Shown: one piece after another, positions 16,380-26,012 of the stretch | Position numbering within the stretch: position 1 is the first letter of the stretch | How the letters are laid out: every line of letters begins with the position of its first letter | Assembly: GCF_015350995.1 (NCBI RefSeq) | Contig: NZ_JADKRW010000003.1 | Span: 372,001 to 436,000, forward strand | Length of the DNA: 64,000 bases | Origin: Curtobacterium sp. VKM Ac-1393 | Lineage (GTDB): Bacteria; Actinomycetota; Actinomycetes; Actinomycetales; Microbacteriaceae | Reading direction: 5' to 3' | Position numbers and translations under genes: made by a program | Notes under the pieces: generated by a model | Told to the model about the DNA's origin: nothing | Database searches by the model: none | The model's input: only the letters and a program-made list of their open reading frames with translations

Positions 16380-17416
16380 TGTCCACCACCGCCGACCCCG
16401 TCCTCGAGACCTCGATCGTCCGCCCCGCCCGTCCACGCTTCACGTGGGGGCACACCGAGCGCTACGCCCTGCTCGGCGCCTGGCTCGTCATCGTGATCGC
16501 GTTCAGCATCGCCCTGCCCGACACGTACCCGACCCTCGGCAACCTGCAGAACATCCTCGGGTCCCAGTCGGTGCTGCTCATCCTGGCGCTCGGGTTCCTC
16601 TTCCCGTTGACCGCCGGTGAGTTCGACCTGTCCGGCGCCTCGACGATGTCCCTCTCCGCCATGACCATCGCCGTGCTCAACGCGAAGATGGACGTCCCGC
16701 TCGTGCCGGCGATCGCGGCCGGTCTCGTGATCGGGGTCGTGGTGGGGCTGGTCAACGGCCTGCTCACCGTCGGGTTCCGCATCGACTCGTTCATCGTCAC
16801 GCTGGGCACCTCGACGTTCATGATCGGGATCATCCAGTGGATGAGTGCCTCGTCGTCGGTGACGGGCATCGATCCCGCTCTGGTGCAGGCCACCGTCGGG
16901 TGGCGCGGGCTCGCCGGCCTGCCGCTCGCGTTCGTGTACGGCCTGATCGCCACGGTCGTCGTGCTGGTCGTGCTGAGCGCGACCCCGGTCGGCCGCCGGC
17001 TGCTGTTCGTCGGCACAGGTCGCACCGTCGCCGAGCTCTCCGGGCTGAACGTCCGACGGCTGCGGGTCGGCGCGTTCGTCGGCGCCGGCCTCACCGCCGC
17101 GGTCGCCGGGGTCGTCTACGCCGGCACCCTCGGCGGCGCCGACCCGTCGAGCGGGCAGTCGTTCCTGCTCCCCGCGTTCGCCGCCTGCTACCTCGGCGCG
17201 ACCGCCATCGTCCCCGGCCGCTTCAACGCGATCGGCACCTTCATCGCCGTGTACTTCCTGTTCTCCGGGGTCGTCGGCCTGCAGATGCTCGGCGCCGACA
17301 ACTTCGTGCAGCAGCTGTTCTACGGCGGCGCGCTCATCGTCGCCGTCGCCGTGTCGCAGACCATCCGGCGGCACTCGGTCGCGACCGCCGCAAAGGCCGC
17401 CGCGAAGCGTTCCTGA
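16379..17416 (+). CDS. CUT2-type ABC importer permease (RbsC-like)
   Basis: A 345-residue protein with about 9-10 hydrophobic helices. [29 protein letters not shown] matches the conserved GGIDLSVGS region of RbsC permeases, here [33 protein letters not shown] is the cytoplasmic coupling loop. It forms the channel with the flanking ATPase and binding protein. The start ATG shares one base with the previous stop. A 55-bp gap follows before the monooxygenase gene. Confidence 0.86.
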   Translation: MSTTADPVLETSIVRPARPRFTWGHTERYALLGAWLVIVIAFSIALPDTYPTLGNLQNILGSQSVLLILALGFLFPLTAGEFDLSGASTMSLSAMTIAVLNAKMDVPLVPAIAAGLVIGVVVGLVNGLLTVGFRIDSFIVTLGTSTFMIGIIQWMSASSSVTGIDPALVQATVGWRGLAGLPLAFVYGLIATVVVLVVLSATPVGRRLLFVGTGRTVAELSGLNVRRLRVGAFVGAGLTAAVAGVVYAGTLGGADPSSGQSFLLPAFAACYLGATAIVPGRFNAIGTFIAVYFLFSGVVGLQMLGADNFVQQLFYGGALIVAVAVSQTIRRHSVATAAKAAAKRS

Positions 17417-17471
17417 CCCCCTCGTCTTCTTCCCTCCCTGCTCGACACCCACCACAGAAAGCGAGTCCCCC

Positions 17472-18572
17472 ATGGACATCGGAGTCTTCATCCCGATCGG
17501 CAGCAACGGCTGGCTCATCTCCACCACCTCGCCCCAGTACAAGCCGTCGTTCGACCTGAACCTCGAGATCGTGCAGAAGGCCGAGGCGTACGGCTTCGAC
17601 TTCGCCCTGTCGATGATCAAGCTGCACGGCTACGGCGGCCCGAGCGGGTTCTGGGACGAGAACCTCGAGTCGTTCACCCTGATGGCCGGTCTCGCCGCCC
17701 GCACCGAGCGGATCCGCCTGTTCGCGACCACCGCCGTCCTGACCATCCCGCCCGCGATCGCGGCACGCATGGCCGCGACCGTCGACTCGATCTCGCACGG
17801 CCGGTTCGGCCTCAACCTCGTCGCCGGGTGGCAGAAGGCCGAGTACGACCAGATGGGGCTGTGGCCCGGCGACGACGTGCACTTCAAGCGTCGCTACGCT
17901 TACCAGACCGAGTACATGCAGGTCATGAAGGAGCTGTGGGAGCACGGCGAGTCCGACTTCAAGGGCGAGTACTTCACGATGAACGACTGCAAGATGCTGC
18001 CGAAGCCGATGGGGCACATCCCGATCGTCTCGGCCGGTCAGTCGTCGCAGGGCATGGCGTTCGCCGCCCAGTACTCCGACTACAACTTCTCGATGGGCGT
18101 CGGCGTGAACACCCCGACCGCCTACGCCGACCAGAACAAGGCGCTCATCGAGGCCCGGGCGAAGACCGGACGCGACGTCGGCTCGTACGTGCTCTTCATG
18201 GTCATCGCCGACGAGACCGAGGAGGCCGCCCAGGCCAAGTGGGCGCTCTACAACGACGGCGTCGACGTCGAGGCGATCTCGTGGATGACGGGCCAGGCGC
18301 TCACCGACACCGAGGGCGAGGAGGGCAACACCGCCAAGCGGATCTCGCTGCCCGAGGGCGCCGTGAACATGAACATGGGCACGCTCGTCGGATCCTACGA
18401 GCAGGTCGCGGCGATGCTCGACGAGGCCGCGGTCGTCGAGGGCACGAAGGGCATCATGCTCGTGTTCGACGACTTCCTGCAGGGCATGGACGACTTCGGT
18501 ACCCGCATCCAGCCGCTCATGCGCACCCGCGAGGGCGTCGTGTCCACCGCACCGAGCGCGGTCACCGCATGA
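17472..18572 (+). CDS. rutA: RutA-like flavin monooxygenase (pyrimidine-type ring opening)
   Basis: A 366-residue LLM-class (bacterial luciferase-like) enzyme. It follows RutA closely through its length: [77 protein letters not shown] and [15 protein letters not shown]. coli RutA uses reduced FMN and O2 to split the uracil ring between N3 and C4, giving ureidoacrylate. This enzyme probably opens a uracil-like ring or related cyclic amide, with reduced flavin from the reductases at 11942/12442. It lacks the N-terminal extension of E. coli RutA. It is coupled by ATGA to a nitrilase-family hydrolase. The symbol marks homology; the substrate may differ. Confidence 0.82.
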   Translation: MDIGVFIPIGSNGWLISTTSPQYKPSFDLNLEIVQKAEAYGFDFALSMIKLHGYGGPSGFWDENLESFTLMAGLAARTERIRLFATTAVLTIPPAIAARMAATVDSISHGRFGLNLVAGWQKAEYDQMGLWPGDDVHFKRRYAYQTEYMQVMKELWEHGESDFKGEYFTMNDCKMLPKPMGHIPIVSAGQSSQGMAFAAQYSDYNFSMGVGVNTPTAYADQNKALIEARAKTGRDVGSYVLFMVIADETEEAAQAKWALYNDGVDVEAISWMTGQALTDTEGEEGNTAKRISLPEGAVNMNMGTLVGSYEQVAAMLDEAAVVEGTKGIMLVFDDFLQGMDDFGTRIQPLMRTREGVVSTAPSAVTA

Positions 18573-19504
18573 CGGCCGGCAGCACGAGCGGCGGCACCGG
18601 CGGGGGCACCGCGCCGGTCATCCAGGTCGCCGTCGTCCAGGCCGGGCAGACCCCGGCCGACGGCGATGCCGCGCTCGACGAGCTCATCGCCCTGTTCGAG
18701 CGGGCAGCCGACGGCGCCGACCTGGTCGTGTTCCCGGAGCTCTGCACCACGCCGTACTTCTGCGGCGTCGTGAACGACAGCCGCAAGGCCTGGGCGCAGC
18801 CCGTCCCCGGTCCCGCGACCGCCCGGTTCGCGGCCGCGGCGGAGCGGCTGGGCACCGCCGTCGCCCTCGGCCTGTACGAGGACGCCGGCGACGCGCAGTA
18901 CAACAGCGCCGTGCTCATCGACGCCGACGGCACGCTCGTGCACGGCACCGACGTGCACGGCGACCGGGTGGCGTCGTACCGCAAGACCTCGATCCCCACG
19001 AACGCGATCTCCGACGTCGACGAGAAGCACTACTTCGCCGCCGGTTCCGGTCCGGTCGTGTTCGACGCCCTCGGTACCCGCTTCGGCATGCTCATCTGCT
19101 ACGACCGGAGCTTCCCGGAGTACTGGCTCGCGTCGCGGGCCGCCGGTGCCGAGGTGATGCTCGTGCTCGTGTCGTCGATGGGCTTCCGCGAGACCCTGTT
19201 CACGCAGGAGCTGCAGGTCCGCGCCCTCGAGACCCAGACGTGGATCGTCGCCCCGAACCGCGGCGGCGAGGAGACCGTCGACGGCAAGACCGTCAGCTAC
19301 TTCGGCCGGTCGTCGGTCGTCTCCCCGCGGGGCGACCTGGTCGTCTCGGCTCCGGCACACCAGGCGGGGCCGATCATCCGGGCGACCCTGGACGTCGGCG
19401 AGGTCGCGGCAGCACGCCGTGACTTCCCGCTCGGCCGCGACCGACAGCCCGGGGTGTTCCAGTACCTCGCCGCCGCCCACGCACCGGCGGCGGTCCCCGC
19501 GTGA
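18569..19504 (+). CDS. Nitrilase-superfamily carbon-nitrogen hydrolase
   Basis: A 311-residue protein with the full nitrilase-superfamily triad: Glu57 in [12 protein letters not shown], Lys139 in YRKTSIP and Cys177 in [12 protein letters not shown]. The form [19 protein letters not shown] followed by [11 protein letters not shown] is like N-carbamoylputrescine amidase and beta-ureidopropionase, which cut ureido groups releasing CO2 and NH3. The first 16 residues are a Gly/Ser-rich tail. In the operon it follows the ring-opening enzyme and is coupled to an amidase by GTGA, so it probably acts on a ureido or amide intermediate. Confidence 0.83.
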   Translation: MTAGSTSGGTGGGTAPVIQVAVVQAGQTPADGDAALDELIALFERAADGADLVVFPELCTTPYFCGVVNDSRKAWAQPVPGPATARFAAAAERLGTAVALGLYEDAGDAQYNSAVLIDADGTLVHGTDVHGDRVASYRKTSIPTNAISDVDEKHYFAAGSGPVVFDALGTRFGMLICYDRSFPEYWLASRAAGAEVMLVLVSSMGFRETLFTQELQVRALETQTWIVAPNRGGEETVDGKTVSYFGRSSVVSPRGDLVVSAPAHQAGPIIRATLDVGEVAAARRDFPLGRDRQPGVFQYLAAAHAPAAVPA

Positions 19505-21198
19505 CGGACGTCGCCGCCGTGGTCCGTGGCACCATCGCACCGCAGCTCGACCGGGCGCTCGCCGCCAGTCGGGCGAACCCGCTGCCGGCTGCGCCGTCGT
19601 CGTTGCCCGCGGAACCGGCGCACAGCGCCCAGCTGTTCCGCCGGCTGCTCGACGCCGCGATCGACGCAGCTCCGACGCCGGCCACCGGACCGGCCGCAGG
19701 GCCGGCCGCGGGACCGGTCGCACCACCGGCGCGCCACGACGGGGGCCCGGCCGTCGCGGCCGCCCGCGCGACCACCGCCGCCGACCCCGCTGCGGCCTCG
19801 GTCAACGAGCTCCTCGACGCCTACCGGTCCGGCACCACCACCCCGTCCGCCGTGCTCGCCGTCCTCGCTCCGCACTGGACGAGCGACGACGTCTGGTCCG
19901 ACGCGGTCCTGCGCCTGGTGGACGGAACCAGCGCCGCCGCCGCCGAGTCGACCCGCCGCTGGGCAGCCGACGAGGCCCGCCCGCTCGAGGGCATCCCGTT
20001 CGCCGTGAAGGACATCATCGACGTCGCCGGCACCGTCGTCACGAGCGGCTCGCTCCAGACCGGTGACCGTGTGGCCCCGGCCGACGCGACCGTCGTGGCC
20101 CGTCTCCGCGCCGCCGGTGCGATCCCGGTGTTCACGGCGGCCACGACGGAGTTCGCGTGCGGCGGGCCGCACAACGCCCGGTACGGAGCGGTCCGCAACC
20201 CGTGGGACCCCGAGCGCTGGACCGGCGGGTCGTCGACCGGCTCGGGTTCGGCTCTCGCCGCCCGGATCGTGCCGCTGGCGCTCGGATCGGACACCGGCGG
20301 TTCGATCCGCGTGCCGTCGGCGCTCTGCGGTACCACGGGCATCAAGCCGACCTACGGTCTCGTGCCGCGCACCGGCGTCGCGAGCCTGTCGTGGACGCTC
20401 GACCACGTCGGACCGATGGCCCGCTCCGCCGAGGACCTCGCCCTCGTCCTGGCCGTCATCGCCGGGTCCGACGGCGACGATCCGACGACGTTCACCGCCG
20501 TCCCGCTCATCGAGGCGGCGCCGGAACGGGTCGAGGGGCTCCGGATCGGCGTGCCGCTCGGGTGGTTCACCGAACGCGTCGACGCCGCGGTGCTCGACGC
20601 CCACACCGCCGCGGCCGAACGGTTCCGCGAACTCGGTGCGACCCTCGTGCCGATCGAGTTCGACGACCTCGAGGCGATCGACTCCGAGTGCTGGACCGTC
20701 TTCTACGGCGAGCTCGCCGCGAACCAGGAGGCCAACGCCGCCACGGCCGACCTGTTCGACGCCGGCACCCGCGCCCGGTTCGACGTGTCGTTCCTGCCGA
20801 CCGCGGCGGACTACCTCCGGGCGCTCCGCCGCCGACCGCTCGTGCAGGCCGCCATGGTCGCCCGGATGGACGAGGCCGGCGTGGACGTGGTGCTCACCCC
20901 CGGCATCGGGGCCACCGCTCCGCGACTCGACGACCTGACGATGTCCGTCGACGGCGAGCGGTTCAACCTGCACGACGTCATCCCCCGGAACACCCGCCTG
21001 TTCGACTACGTGGGGTTCCCGGCACTGATGATGCCCGCCGGCACCGCGCCCGACGGCCTGCCCGTCGGCGTGCAACTCGTCGCGCGGCCGTGGGACGACC
21101 GCCTGGTGCTGTCCGCAGCGGCAGCCTTCCAGCAGGTCACGGACCACCACCGCCTGGTGCCGCCGTCGTCTGCCGTGCGAGGGCCGACCGATCAGTAG
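19501..21198 (+). CDS. Amidase-signature hydrolase with N-terminal extension
   Basis: A 565-residue amidase. The Ser-cisSer-Lys triad is Lys170 (FAVKDII), cis-Ser in TGGSSTGSGSA (about 244) and nucleophile Ser268 in SDTGGSIRVPS. Family members hydrolyse amides, allophanate or carbamoyl compounds. The first 150 residues are an extra region: helical residues 1-55, an Ala/Gly/Pro linker (PATGPAAGPAAGP) and a second helical part resembling the short helical partner subunits of some amidases. It is coupled to the hydrolases before it. Probably a late nitrogen-releasing step in the island. Confidence 0.83.
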   Translation: MTDVAAVVRGTIAPQLDRALAASRANPLPAAPSSLPAEPAHSAQLFRRLLDAAIDAAPTPATGPAAGPAAGPVAPPARHDGGPAVAAARATTAADPAAASVNELLDAYRSGTTTPSAVLAVLAPHWTSDDVWSDAVLRLVDGTSAAAAESTRRWAADEARPLEGIPFAVKDIIDVAGTVVTSGSLQTGDRVAPADATVVARLRAAGAIPVFTAATTEFACGGPHNARYGAVRNPWDPERWTGGSSTGSGSALAARIVPLALGSDTGGSIRVPSALCGTTGIKPTYGLVPRTGVASLSWTLDHVGPMARSAEDLALVLAVIAGSDGDDPTTFTAVPLIEAAPERVEGLRIGVPLGWFTERVDAAVLDAHTAAAERFRELGATLVPIEFDDLEAIDSECWTVFYGELAANQEANAATADLFDAGTRARFDVSFLPTAADYLRALRRRPLVQAAMVARMDEAGVDVVLTPGIGATAPRLDDLTMSVDGERFNLHDVIPRNTRLFDYVGFPALMMPAGTAPDGLPVGVQLVARPWDDRLVLSAAAAFQQVTDHHRLVPPSSAVRGPTDQ

Positions 21199-21241
21199 CC
21201 GCACCATCGACGAGGGCGCCGCCCGACGGCGCGCCTGGCAG

Positions 21242-22699
21242 GTGCTCTGCGCGTCGAGCCTGAGCGTCGTCCTCGTCTTCATCTCCTCGAGCGCGCTCCT
21301 CGTCGCGCTCCCCGACGTCAGCCGTGACCTCGACGCCAGTGCGGTGCAGTCCAGCTGGGTGCTCCTCAGCTACATGCTCACGACGACGACGCTCATCCTG
21401 GTGTTCGGCCGGATCGCCGACCTGGTCGGTCGACGCCGTCTGTACATCGCCGGGATCCTCGTCTTCCTGCTCGCCTCGCTCGCGTGCGGCTTCGCGCCGG
21501 ACGCCGCCGTCCTGCTCGGCGCCCGGCTCGTGCAGGGCGTGGGCGCTGCCGCGATCGTCACGAACACGACGGCACTGCTCACCGACGTCTTCCCGGAGTC
21601 GATCCTGTCCCTCGGCCTCGGGCTGAACGCCACGGTCGCAGCCGTCGGGCAGGTCATCGGCCCGGTCGTGGGCGGACTGGTCGCCGAGTCCTTCGGGTGG
21701 CGCTGGATCTTCCTCGCCGGTGTGCCGATCTCGCTCGCCGGCCTCGTCTGGTCGCTCCGGCTGATCCCGCACAGCATCCGTCCGCGCTCCGGCGAGCGCC
21801 TCGACGTGCCGGGGTCGATCCTGTCCGTCGCGGCCGTCGGGCTGCTCGTCGGGGCCGTCTCGACCGGCGGCACCATCGGCTGGTCGGCCGTGCCCGTCGT
21901 GGTGATGGCGTCGGGGGCCGTGGTCCTCGGCGCCGTCTTCGTGTGGATCCAGCGCCGGGTCGCTCACCCCCTGGTCGACCCGGCGATCTTCCGTGACCGT
22001 GCCACCATCACCCTGTTCTCGGCCGCCGGGCTCTGCGCACTGTCCAGCTACGCACTGGTGCTGCTGGCGTCCCTGTCGTTCCAGGCCGTCGACGGCAAGG
22101 ACGCCGTCGAGGCCGCCCTCCGAGTGCTCCCGACCCCGATCGGCACGACCGTCGCCGCCGTGACCGCGGGGTTCCTCGCCCGCCGGGTCGCCGCCAGGAC
22201 CCTGTCGACCATCGGCATGCTCCTCATCGCGTTCGGCGCGTCGGTCCTCGCGGTCTCGCTCGCCGACGGCAGCGCCTACGTCGTCACCGCCGTCGGCCTC
22301 GGGGCGGTGGGCGTCGGCACCGGGGTCTTCATGACACCGAGCACATCGGCTCTCATGACCCGCGTGCCGGAACACCGTCGCGGCATCGCGAACGCCATCC
22401 GCTCCGCCCTGCAGAACGCCGGGTTCCTGTTCTCGACGGCGCTCGGCCTCGCGATCGCGACCGGTGGCCTGTCAGCGGCCCAGGCCGCGGCCGCCTACGA
22501 CGGCAGCCTGCTCGGCCTGCCGGCCGGCGACGTCCAGGTGTTCGTCGACGGCGTCCGCGCAGCAGCTCTGACGTTCGCCGGCTGCGCGGCCCTCGGCGCA
22601 CTCATCGTCGCCTTCGGTCCGTTCGGGCCACCCGACCGGGAGGCACCACTCCGGCCCGACAGGCCGGGTCCGGTCCCCGAGCCGGGGGCGTCCACGTGA
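21242..22699 (+). CDS. DHA2-type MFS transporter
   Basis: A 485-residue protein with about 14 hydrophobic helices. LVALPDVSRDLDASAVQSSWVLLSYMLT and VFGRIADLVGRRRLYIAG are the typical helix 1 and loop 2-3 motifs of EmrB/QacA-like transporters; GAAAIVTNTTALL and GPVVGGLVAESFGWRWIF are further family motifs. The start is uncertain: GTG 21242 is the only in-frame start near the amidase stop and has a poor ribosome site, although RRRAWQ just before it looks like coding. In the island it may export a toxic intermediate or serve as a second uptake route. Confidence 0.78.
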   Translation: MLCASSLSVVLVFISSSALLVALPDVSRDLDASAVQSSWVLLSYMLTTTTLILVFGRIADLVGRRRLYIAGILVFLLASLACGFAPDAAVLLGARLVQGVGAAAIVTNTTALLTDVFPESILSLGLGLNATVAAVGQVIGPVVGGLVAESFGWRWIFLAGVPISLAGLVWSLRLIPHSIRPRSGERLDVPGSILSVAAVGLLVGAVSTGGTIGWSAVPVVVMASGAVVLGAVFVWIQRRVAHPLVDPAIFRDRATITLFSAAGLCALSSYALVLLASLSFQAVDGKDAVEAALRVLPTPIGTTVAAVTAGFLARRVAARTLSTIGMLLIAFGASVLAVSLADGSAYVVTAVGLGAVGVGTGVFMTPSTSALMTRVPEHRRGIANAIRSALQNAGFLFSTALGLAIATGGLSAAQAAAAYDGSLLGLPAGDVQVFVDGVRAAALTFAGCAALGALIVAFGPFGPPDREAPLRPDRPGPVPEPGAST

Positions 22700-22745
22700 C
22701 CCGCCCCACCCTGGCAACGACCACCCACGACGGAAGCAGGACCCC

Positions 22746-23369
22746 ATGACCGACGACCACCAGGACTACGCGGCGGCCGGGTTCACCGGCGCGCTGCAAC
22801 CGGGACGACGCGCTGCGCTCGTCGTCGTCGACCCGGTCCGCGCCTACGTCGACCCCGACTGCGGGCTCTACGCCGGCGTCGAGGAGCCCGTCGAGCGGAT
22901 GCGGGAACTCACGACCGCCGCCCGCGCCGCCGGGGTGCACGTCGCGATCACCACGATGGCGCTGTCCGCCGACGGCTCGAACGCCGGAGTGTTCTTCCGC
23001 AAGGTGCCCGCGCTCGCCGCGTACCTGCCGGGGGCGTCCACGGGCGCGTTCGTCGACGGCCTCGAACCGCTCGACGGGGACACCCTGGTGCCCAAGCAGT
23101 ACCCCAGTGCGTTCTTCGGTACCTCGCTGGCCGCCGACCTCGTCGCCCGCGGCGTGGACACCCTCTTCATCGCGGGGCTGTCGACGAGCGGGTGCATCCG
23201 TGCGACCGCCACGGACGCGATGCAGCACGGGTTCGTGCCGATCGTCGTCCGCGAGGCCGTGGGCGACCGACTGCCGAGCGTGCACGAAGCGAACCTGTTC
23301 GACATCGCCGCCAAGATCGGCGAGGTGTGGGCCATGGACCGCGTCCTCGAGCACTGGACCGCGGCATGA
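22746..23369 (+). CDS. Isochorismatase-family amidohydrolase (RutB / N-carbamoylsarcosine amidase type)
   Basis: A 207-residue cysteine hydrolase with the triad Asp29 (VVVDPVRAY), Lys117 (VPKQYPSAF) and Cys150 (GLSTSGCIRATATDA). RAYVDPDCGLYAG is closer to N-carbamoylsarcosine amidase than to isochorismatase. RutB, which cleaves the ureidoacrylate produced by RutA, is in the same family, so this is the natural candidate for that step here. It lies 46 bp after the MFS gene with GGAAGCAGG upstream, and overlaps a TetR gene by ATGA. Confidence 0.82.
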   Translation: MTDDHQDYAAAGFTGALQPGRRAALVVVDPVRAYVDPDCGLYAGVEEPVERMRELTTAARAAGVHVAITTMALSADGSNAGVFFRKVPALAAYLPGASTGAFVDGLEPLDGDTLVPKQYPSAFFGTSLAADLVARGVDTLFIAGLSTSGCIRATATDAMQHGFVPIVVREAVGDRLPSVHEANLFDIAAKIGEVWAMDRVLEHWTAA

Positions 23370-23986
23370 GCACCGAGGCCCCGGTCCGTGGGCGGCCCCG
23401 GAGCGCTGCCGTCGGCGAGGCCGTCTACACGGCGTGCGTCGAGATCCTGGTCGAGGGCGACCCGCGCGCGTTCACGATCCGGGCCGTCGCCGACGCGGCC
23501 GGAGTCGGCGCGGCGACGATCTACCGGCGGTGGTCGAGCAAGGAGGTGCTGCTCACGGAGACCGTCATCCGCCTGATGGAGGAGCACATCCCGACGGTCC
23601 AGGACGCCCCGATCGCCGACGGGGTCCTCGGGCTGACCCGCGGGTGGGTGCACGCCCTCGTCGCGACGCCGGTCGGCCGGGCGCTCCCCCTGATCGTCGA
23701 GACCGCGTCGCACGAGCCGCGGGTCGCCGACGCCGTCACCGAGTGGCACCTGGACCGACGGCTGCGGGTGAACGCGATGCTGCAGCGGGCGATGGACGCC
23801 GGGGACCTGCGGCCGGACGTCGACCTCGGCATCGCCGTGGACCTGCTCGGCGGCCCGACGTTCTACCGACGCGTGTTCGTCTCGCTCGACATCCAGTCGC
23901 CCGACTACCCGGTGCGTCTGGCCCGGGAGTTCCTGCGGTGGGCCGGGTGGACCGGGGACGTCTCGACGGTGGGGGCGACCTCGTGA
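23366..23986 (+). CDS. TetR-family regulator of the catabolic island
   Basis: A 206-residue regulator with the helix-turn-helix FTIRAVADAAGVGAATIYRRWSSKE at about 32-56, and a C-terminal TetR_C-like domain (DLGIAVDLLGGPTFYRRVF). It is coupled to the hydrolase before it and the GntR gene after it by 4-bp overlaps, so it belongs to the operon and probably controls it in response to substrate or an intermediate. Candidate sites lie in 13028-13602. Confidence 0.82.
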   Translation: MSTEAPVRGRPRSAAVGEAVYTACVEILVEGDPRAFTIRAVADAAGVGAATIYRRWSSKEVLLTETVIRLMEEHIPTVQDAPIADGVLGLTRGWVHALVATPVGRALPLIVETASHEPRVADAVTEWHLDRRLRVNAMLQRAMDAGDLRPDVDLGIAVDLLGGPTFYRRVFVSLDIQSPDYPVRLAREFLRWAGWTGDVSTVGATS

Positions 23987-24831
23987 CCGGGATCGTGCCG
24001 GAGGAGTTCGCCGCCGACGAGTTCGCTCCGGCGGGCTTCGCCCCGACCGCGGCGTGGACCGACATGGGCGCGGGCACGACCCCCTCGACCCCGGGGCACT
24101 GGATCGGGTTCAACCGGCGGTCCGACGCGGCACGCCAGGTGTCCGACCTGATCCGTGCGGACATCGTCGCCGGTCGGTTCACCGGCCCGTTGCCCTACGA
24201 ATGGGAGCTGCTCGACCTGTACGGCACGACGCGGAACGTGCTGCGCGCCGCCCTCACGCTGCTCAAGGAACAGCGGCTGCTCACCCGCGCGCCGCGGTCC
24301 GGCACGTTCGGCGTGCGCCCGGTCGCGTCGGTGAGTCTCGCCCGCACCTCCGACGAGGTCACGATCTACGGCGAGACCGCCGGTGGCAGCGTGTTCGAGT
24401 CGCCGCGGCTCAGCATCGTGCACCTGTGCGTGCAGCAGGTGACCGCGCCGGAGACCGTCCGGCGCAACCTGCAGATGACCGGCACCAGCGCGTTCTTCGT
24501 CGAGAGCCTCATCTCGTTCGACGGCGAACCGAGCCGGGTCCGGACGAGCTGGGTGCCACACGAGCGCTTCCCCGACCTGGTCGCCGAACCGCTCACCGAG
24601 TACGTGCCGGACGTGCTGGTGCGGAAGGCCGGAGCACGTCCGGAGGCTCGACGCTTGCTGCTGAGCACCGTGAACGCCGACCAGTGGACGGCCGATCTGC
24701 TCGACATCGACCCCGGACAGGCGATCTTCCACATCGAACGGCTGATGTGCCTGGCGGACGGCACCCCCGTCGAGTACGGCTTCTCGCGCTACCGCGGTGA
24801 CCGGGCGGTGATCGACTCGCGCATCATGTGA
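23983..24831 (+). CDS. GntR-family regulator (HutC/UTRA type)
   Basis: A 282-residue protein with a winged helix at about 46-110 (RQVSDLIRADIVAGRF, TTRNVLRAALTLLKEQRLLTR) and a C-terminal UTRA-like ligand domain (TGTSAFFVESLISFDGEP, PGQAIFHIERLMCLADGTPVEYG). UTRA domains bind small metabolites such as sugars or urocanate-like compounds. GTG 23983 overlaps the TetR stop by 4 bp and starts a 45-residue acidic head before the winged helix. Two regulators at the operon end suggest response to two signals, for instance substrate and nitrogen status. Confidence 0.82.
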   Translation: MTGIVPEEFAADEFAPAGFAPTAAWTDMGAGTTPSTPGHWIGFNRRSDAARQVSDLIRADIVAGRFTGPLPYEWELLDLYGTTRNVLRAALTLLKEQRLLTRAPRSGTFGVRPVASVSLARTSDEVTIYGETAGGSVFESPRLSIVHLCVQQVTAPETVRRNLQMTGTSAFFVESLISFDGEPSRVRTSWVPHERFPDLVAEPLTEYVPDVLVRKAGARPEARRLLLSTVNADQWTADLLDIDPGQAIFHIERLMCLADGTPVEYGFSRYRGDRAVIDSRIM

Positions 24832-24851
24832 CCCCGGCGCGGCCCCGCGTC

Positions 24852-25883
24852 CTACAGCAGGCCGAACACCGCCTGCGCCCCGAGGCTCGTGCCCGCCACC
24901 AGCACCCAGAGCGCGATGCCGAGCAGCATCGGGCGGAAGCCGGCCCGGCGCAGCGCCACGAAGTCGGTCGAGCACCCGATCGCGGCCAGGGCGACCGTGA
25001 TGAGGAACGAGGCCGCAGTCGAGAACCCCGGGGCAGCAGCAGCCGGCAGGGCCCCGACCGTCCGGAGCAGCACCACCACGAGGAACCCGATCAGGAACCA
25101 CGGGACCAACCGGAACACGCCGAATCCACTGCGCGACCCCGAGTCGGGCGTGAGCTGCTCGCGCGAGGCGCGTCGGGCCTCCAGTCCGGCCAGCCCGATG
25201 ACGATCGGGATGATCATCAGGGTGCGCACCAGCTTCACGACGACCGCCGTGTCGGTCGCCTGGCGACCGTAGATCGTCGCGGTGGCGACGACGGACGACG
25301 TGTCGTTCACGGCGGTGCCCGCGAAGACGCCGAAGGCGTGCTGGCTGAGCCCGAGGGCGTGCCCGAGCAGCGGGAAGGCGAACACCGCGGCGATGTTGCA
25401 CAGGAAGATCGTGGACATCGCGTAGGCGACGTCCGCGCTGACCGCACCGATGACCGGCGTGACGGCCGCGATCGCGGACGCACCGCAGATGCCCGTCCCG
25501 ACACCGATGAGCGTGCGGAGCGCACTCGACACCTGGAGCAGCCGGCCGATCCCCCACGCTGCGCCGAGACACACGACGAGCGTCGTGAGCATGACCGGCA
25601 GGGTCTCGCCGCCGATGCGCAGGACCTCGCCGATGGACAGCTGCGCGCCGAGCAGCACGACCGCGAACTGCAGGACGCGGCTCGACGAGAACTTCACGCC
25701 GGGGGCGAGCGCAGTCAGGTCGCCGCCGGTCCGACGGCGGACGAGCCAACCGAGCACCGCGCCGATCAGGACGGCGGGGACGGGTCCGCCCACGACGGGG
25801 ACGGCCGTGCCGATCAGGGTCGCGACGAGGCCGATCGCGACGGCGACGGCGACACCGGGGGCGAGGGTGCGGACGGACTGCAT
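24852..25883 (-). CDS. YeiH-family putative sulfate exporter (UPF0324)
   Basis: A 343-residue protein with about 10 membrane helices. VKFSSSRVLQFAVVLLGAQLSI, GTGICGASAIAAVTPVI and FAGTAVNDTSSVVATATIYG are hallmark segments of the YeiH family. Members are annotated as sulfate or anion exporters; the actual substrate is poorly known. The gene ends 20 bp from the convergent GntR stop. It is not evidently part of the catabolic island. Confidence 0.85.
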   Translation of the reverse strand: MQSVRTLAPGVAVAVAIGLVATLIGTAVPVVGGPVPAVLIGAVLGWLVRRRTGGDLTALAPGVKFSSSRVLQFAVVLLGAQLSIGEVLRIGGETLPVMLTTLVVCLGAAWGIGRLLQVSSALRTLIGVGTGICGASAIAAVTPVIGAVSADVAYAMSTIFLCNIAAVFAFPLLGHALGLSQHAFGVFAGTAVNDTSSVVATATIYGRQATDTAVVVKLVRTLMIIPIVIGLAGLEARRASREQLTPDSGSRSGFGVFRLVPWFLIGFLVVVLLRTVGALPAAAAPGFSTAASFLITVALAAIGCSTDFVALRRAGFRPMLLGIALWVLVAGTSLGAQAVFGLL

Positions 25884-26012
25884 GGGACCAGCATGTCCTG
25901 CCCGTGGCCGTCGCGTGGCCGCTCCGGGCAGGATGGGACGGTGGAGTACGCGGGCGAACGGGGTGCTCCGCGAACTGCACCGCGAGCTCGGCCCTCGGGA
26001 CGCTGCCGCCGA

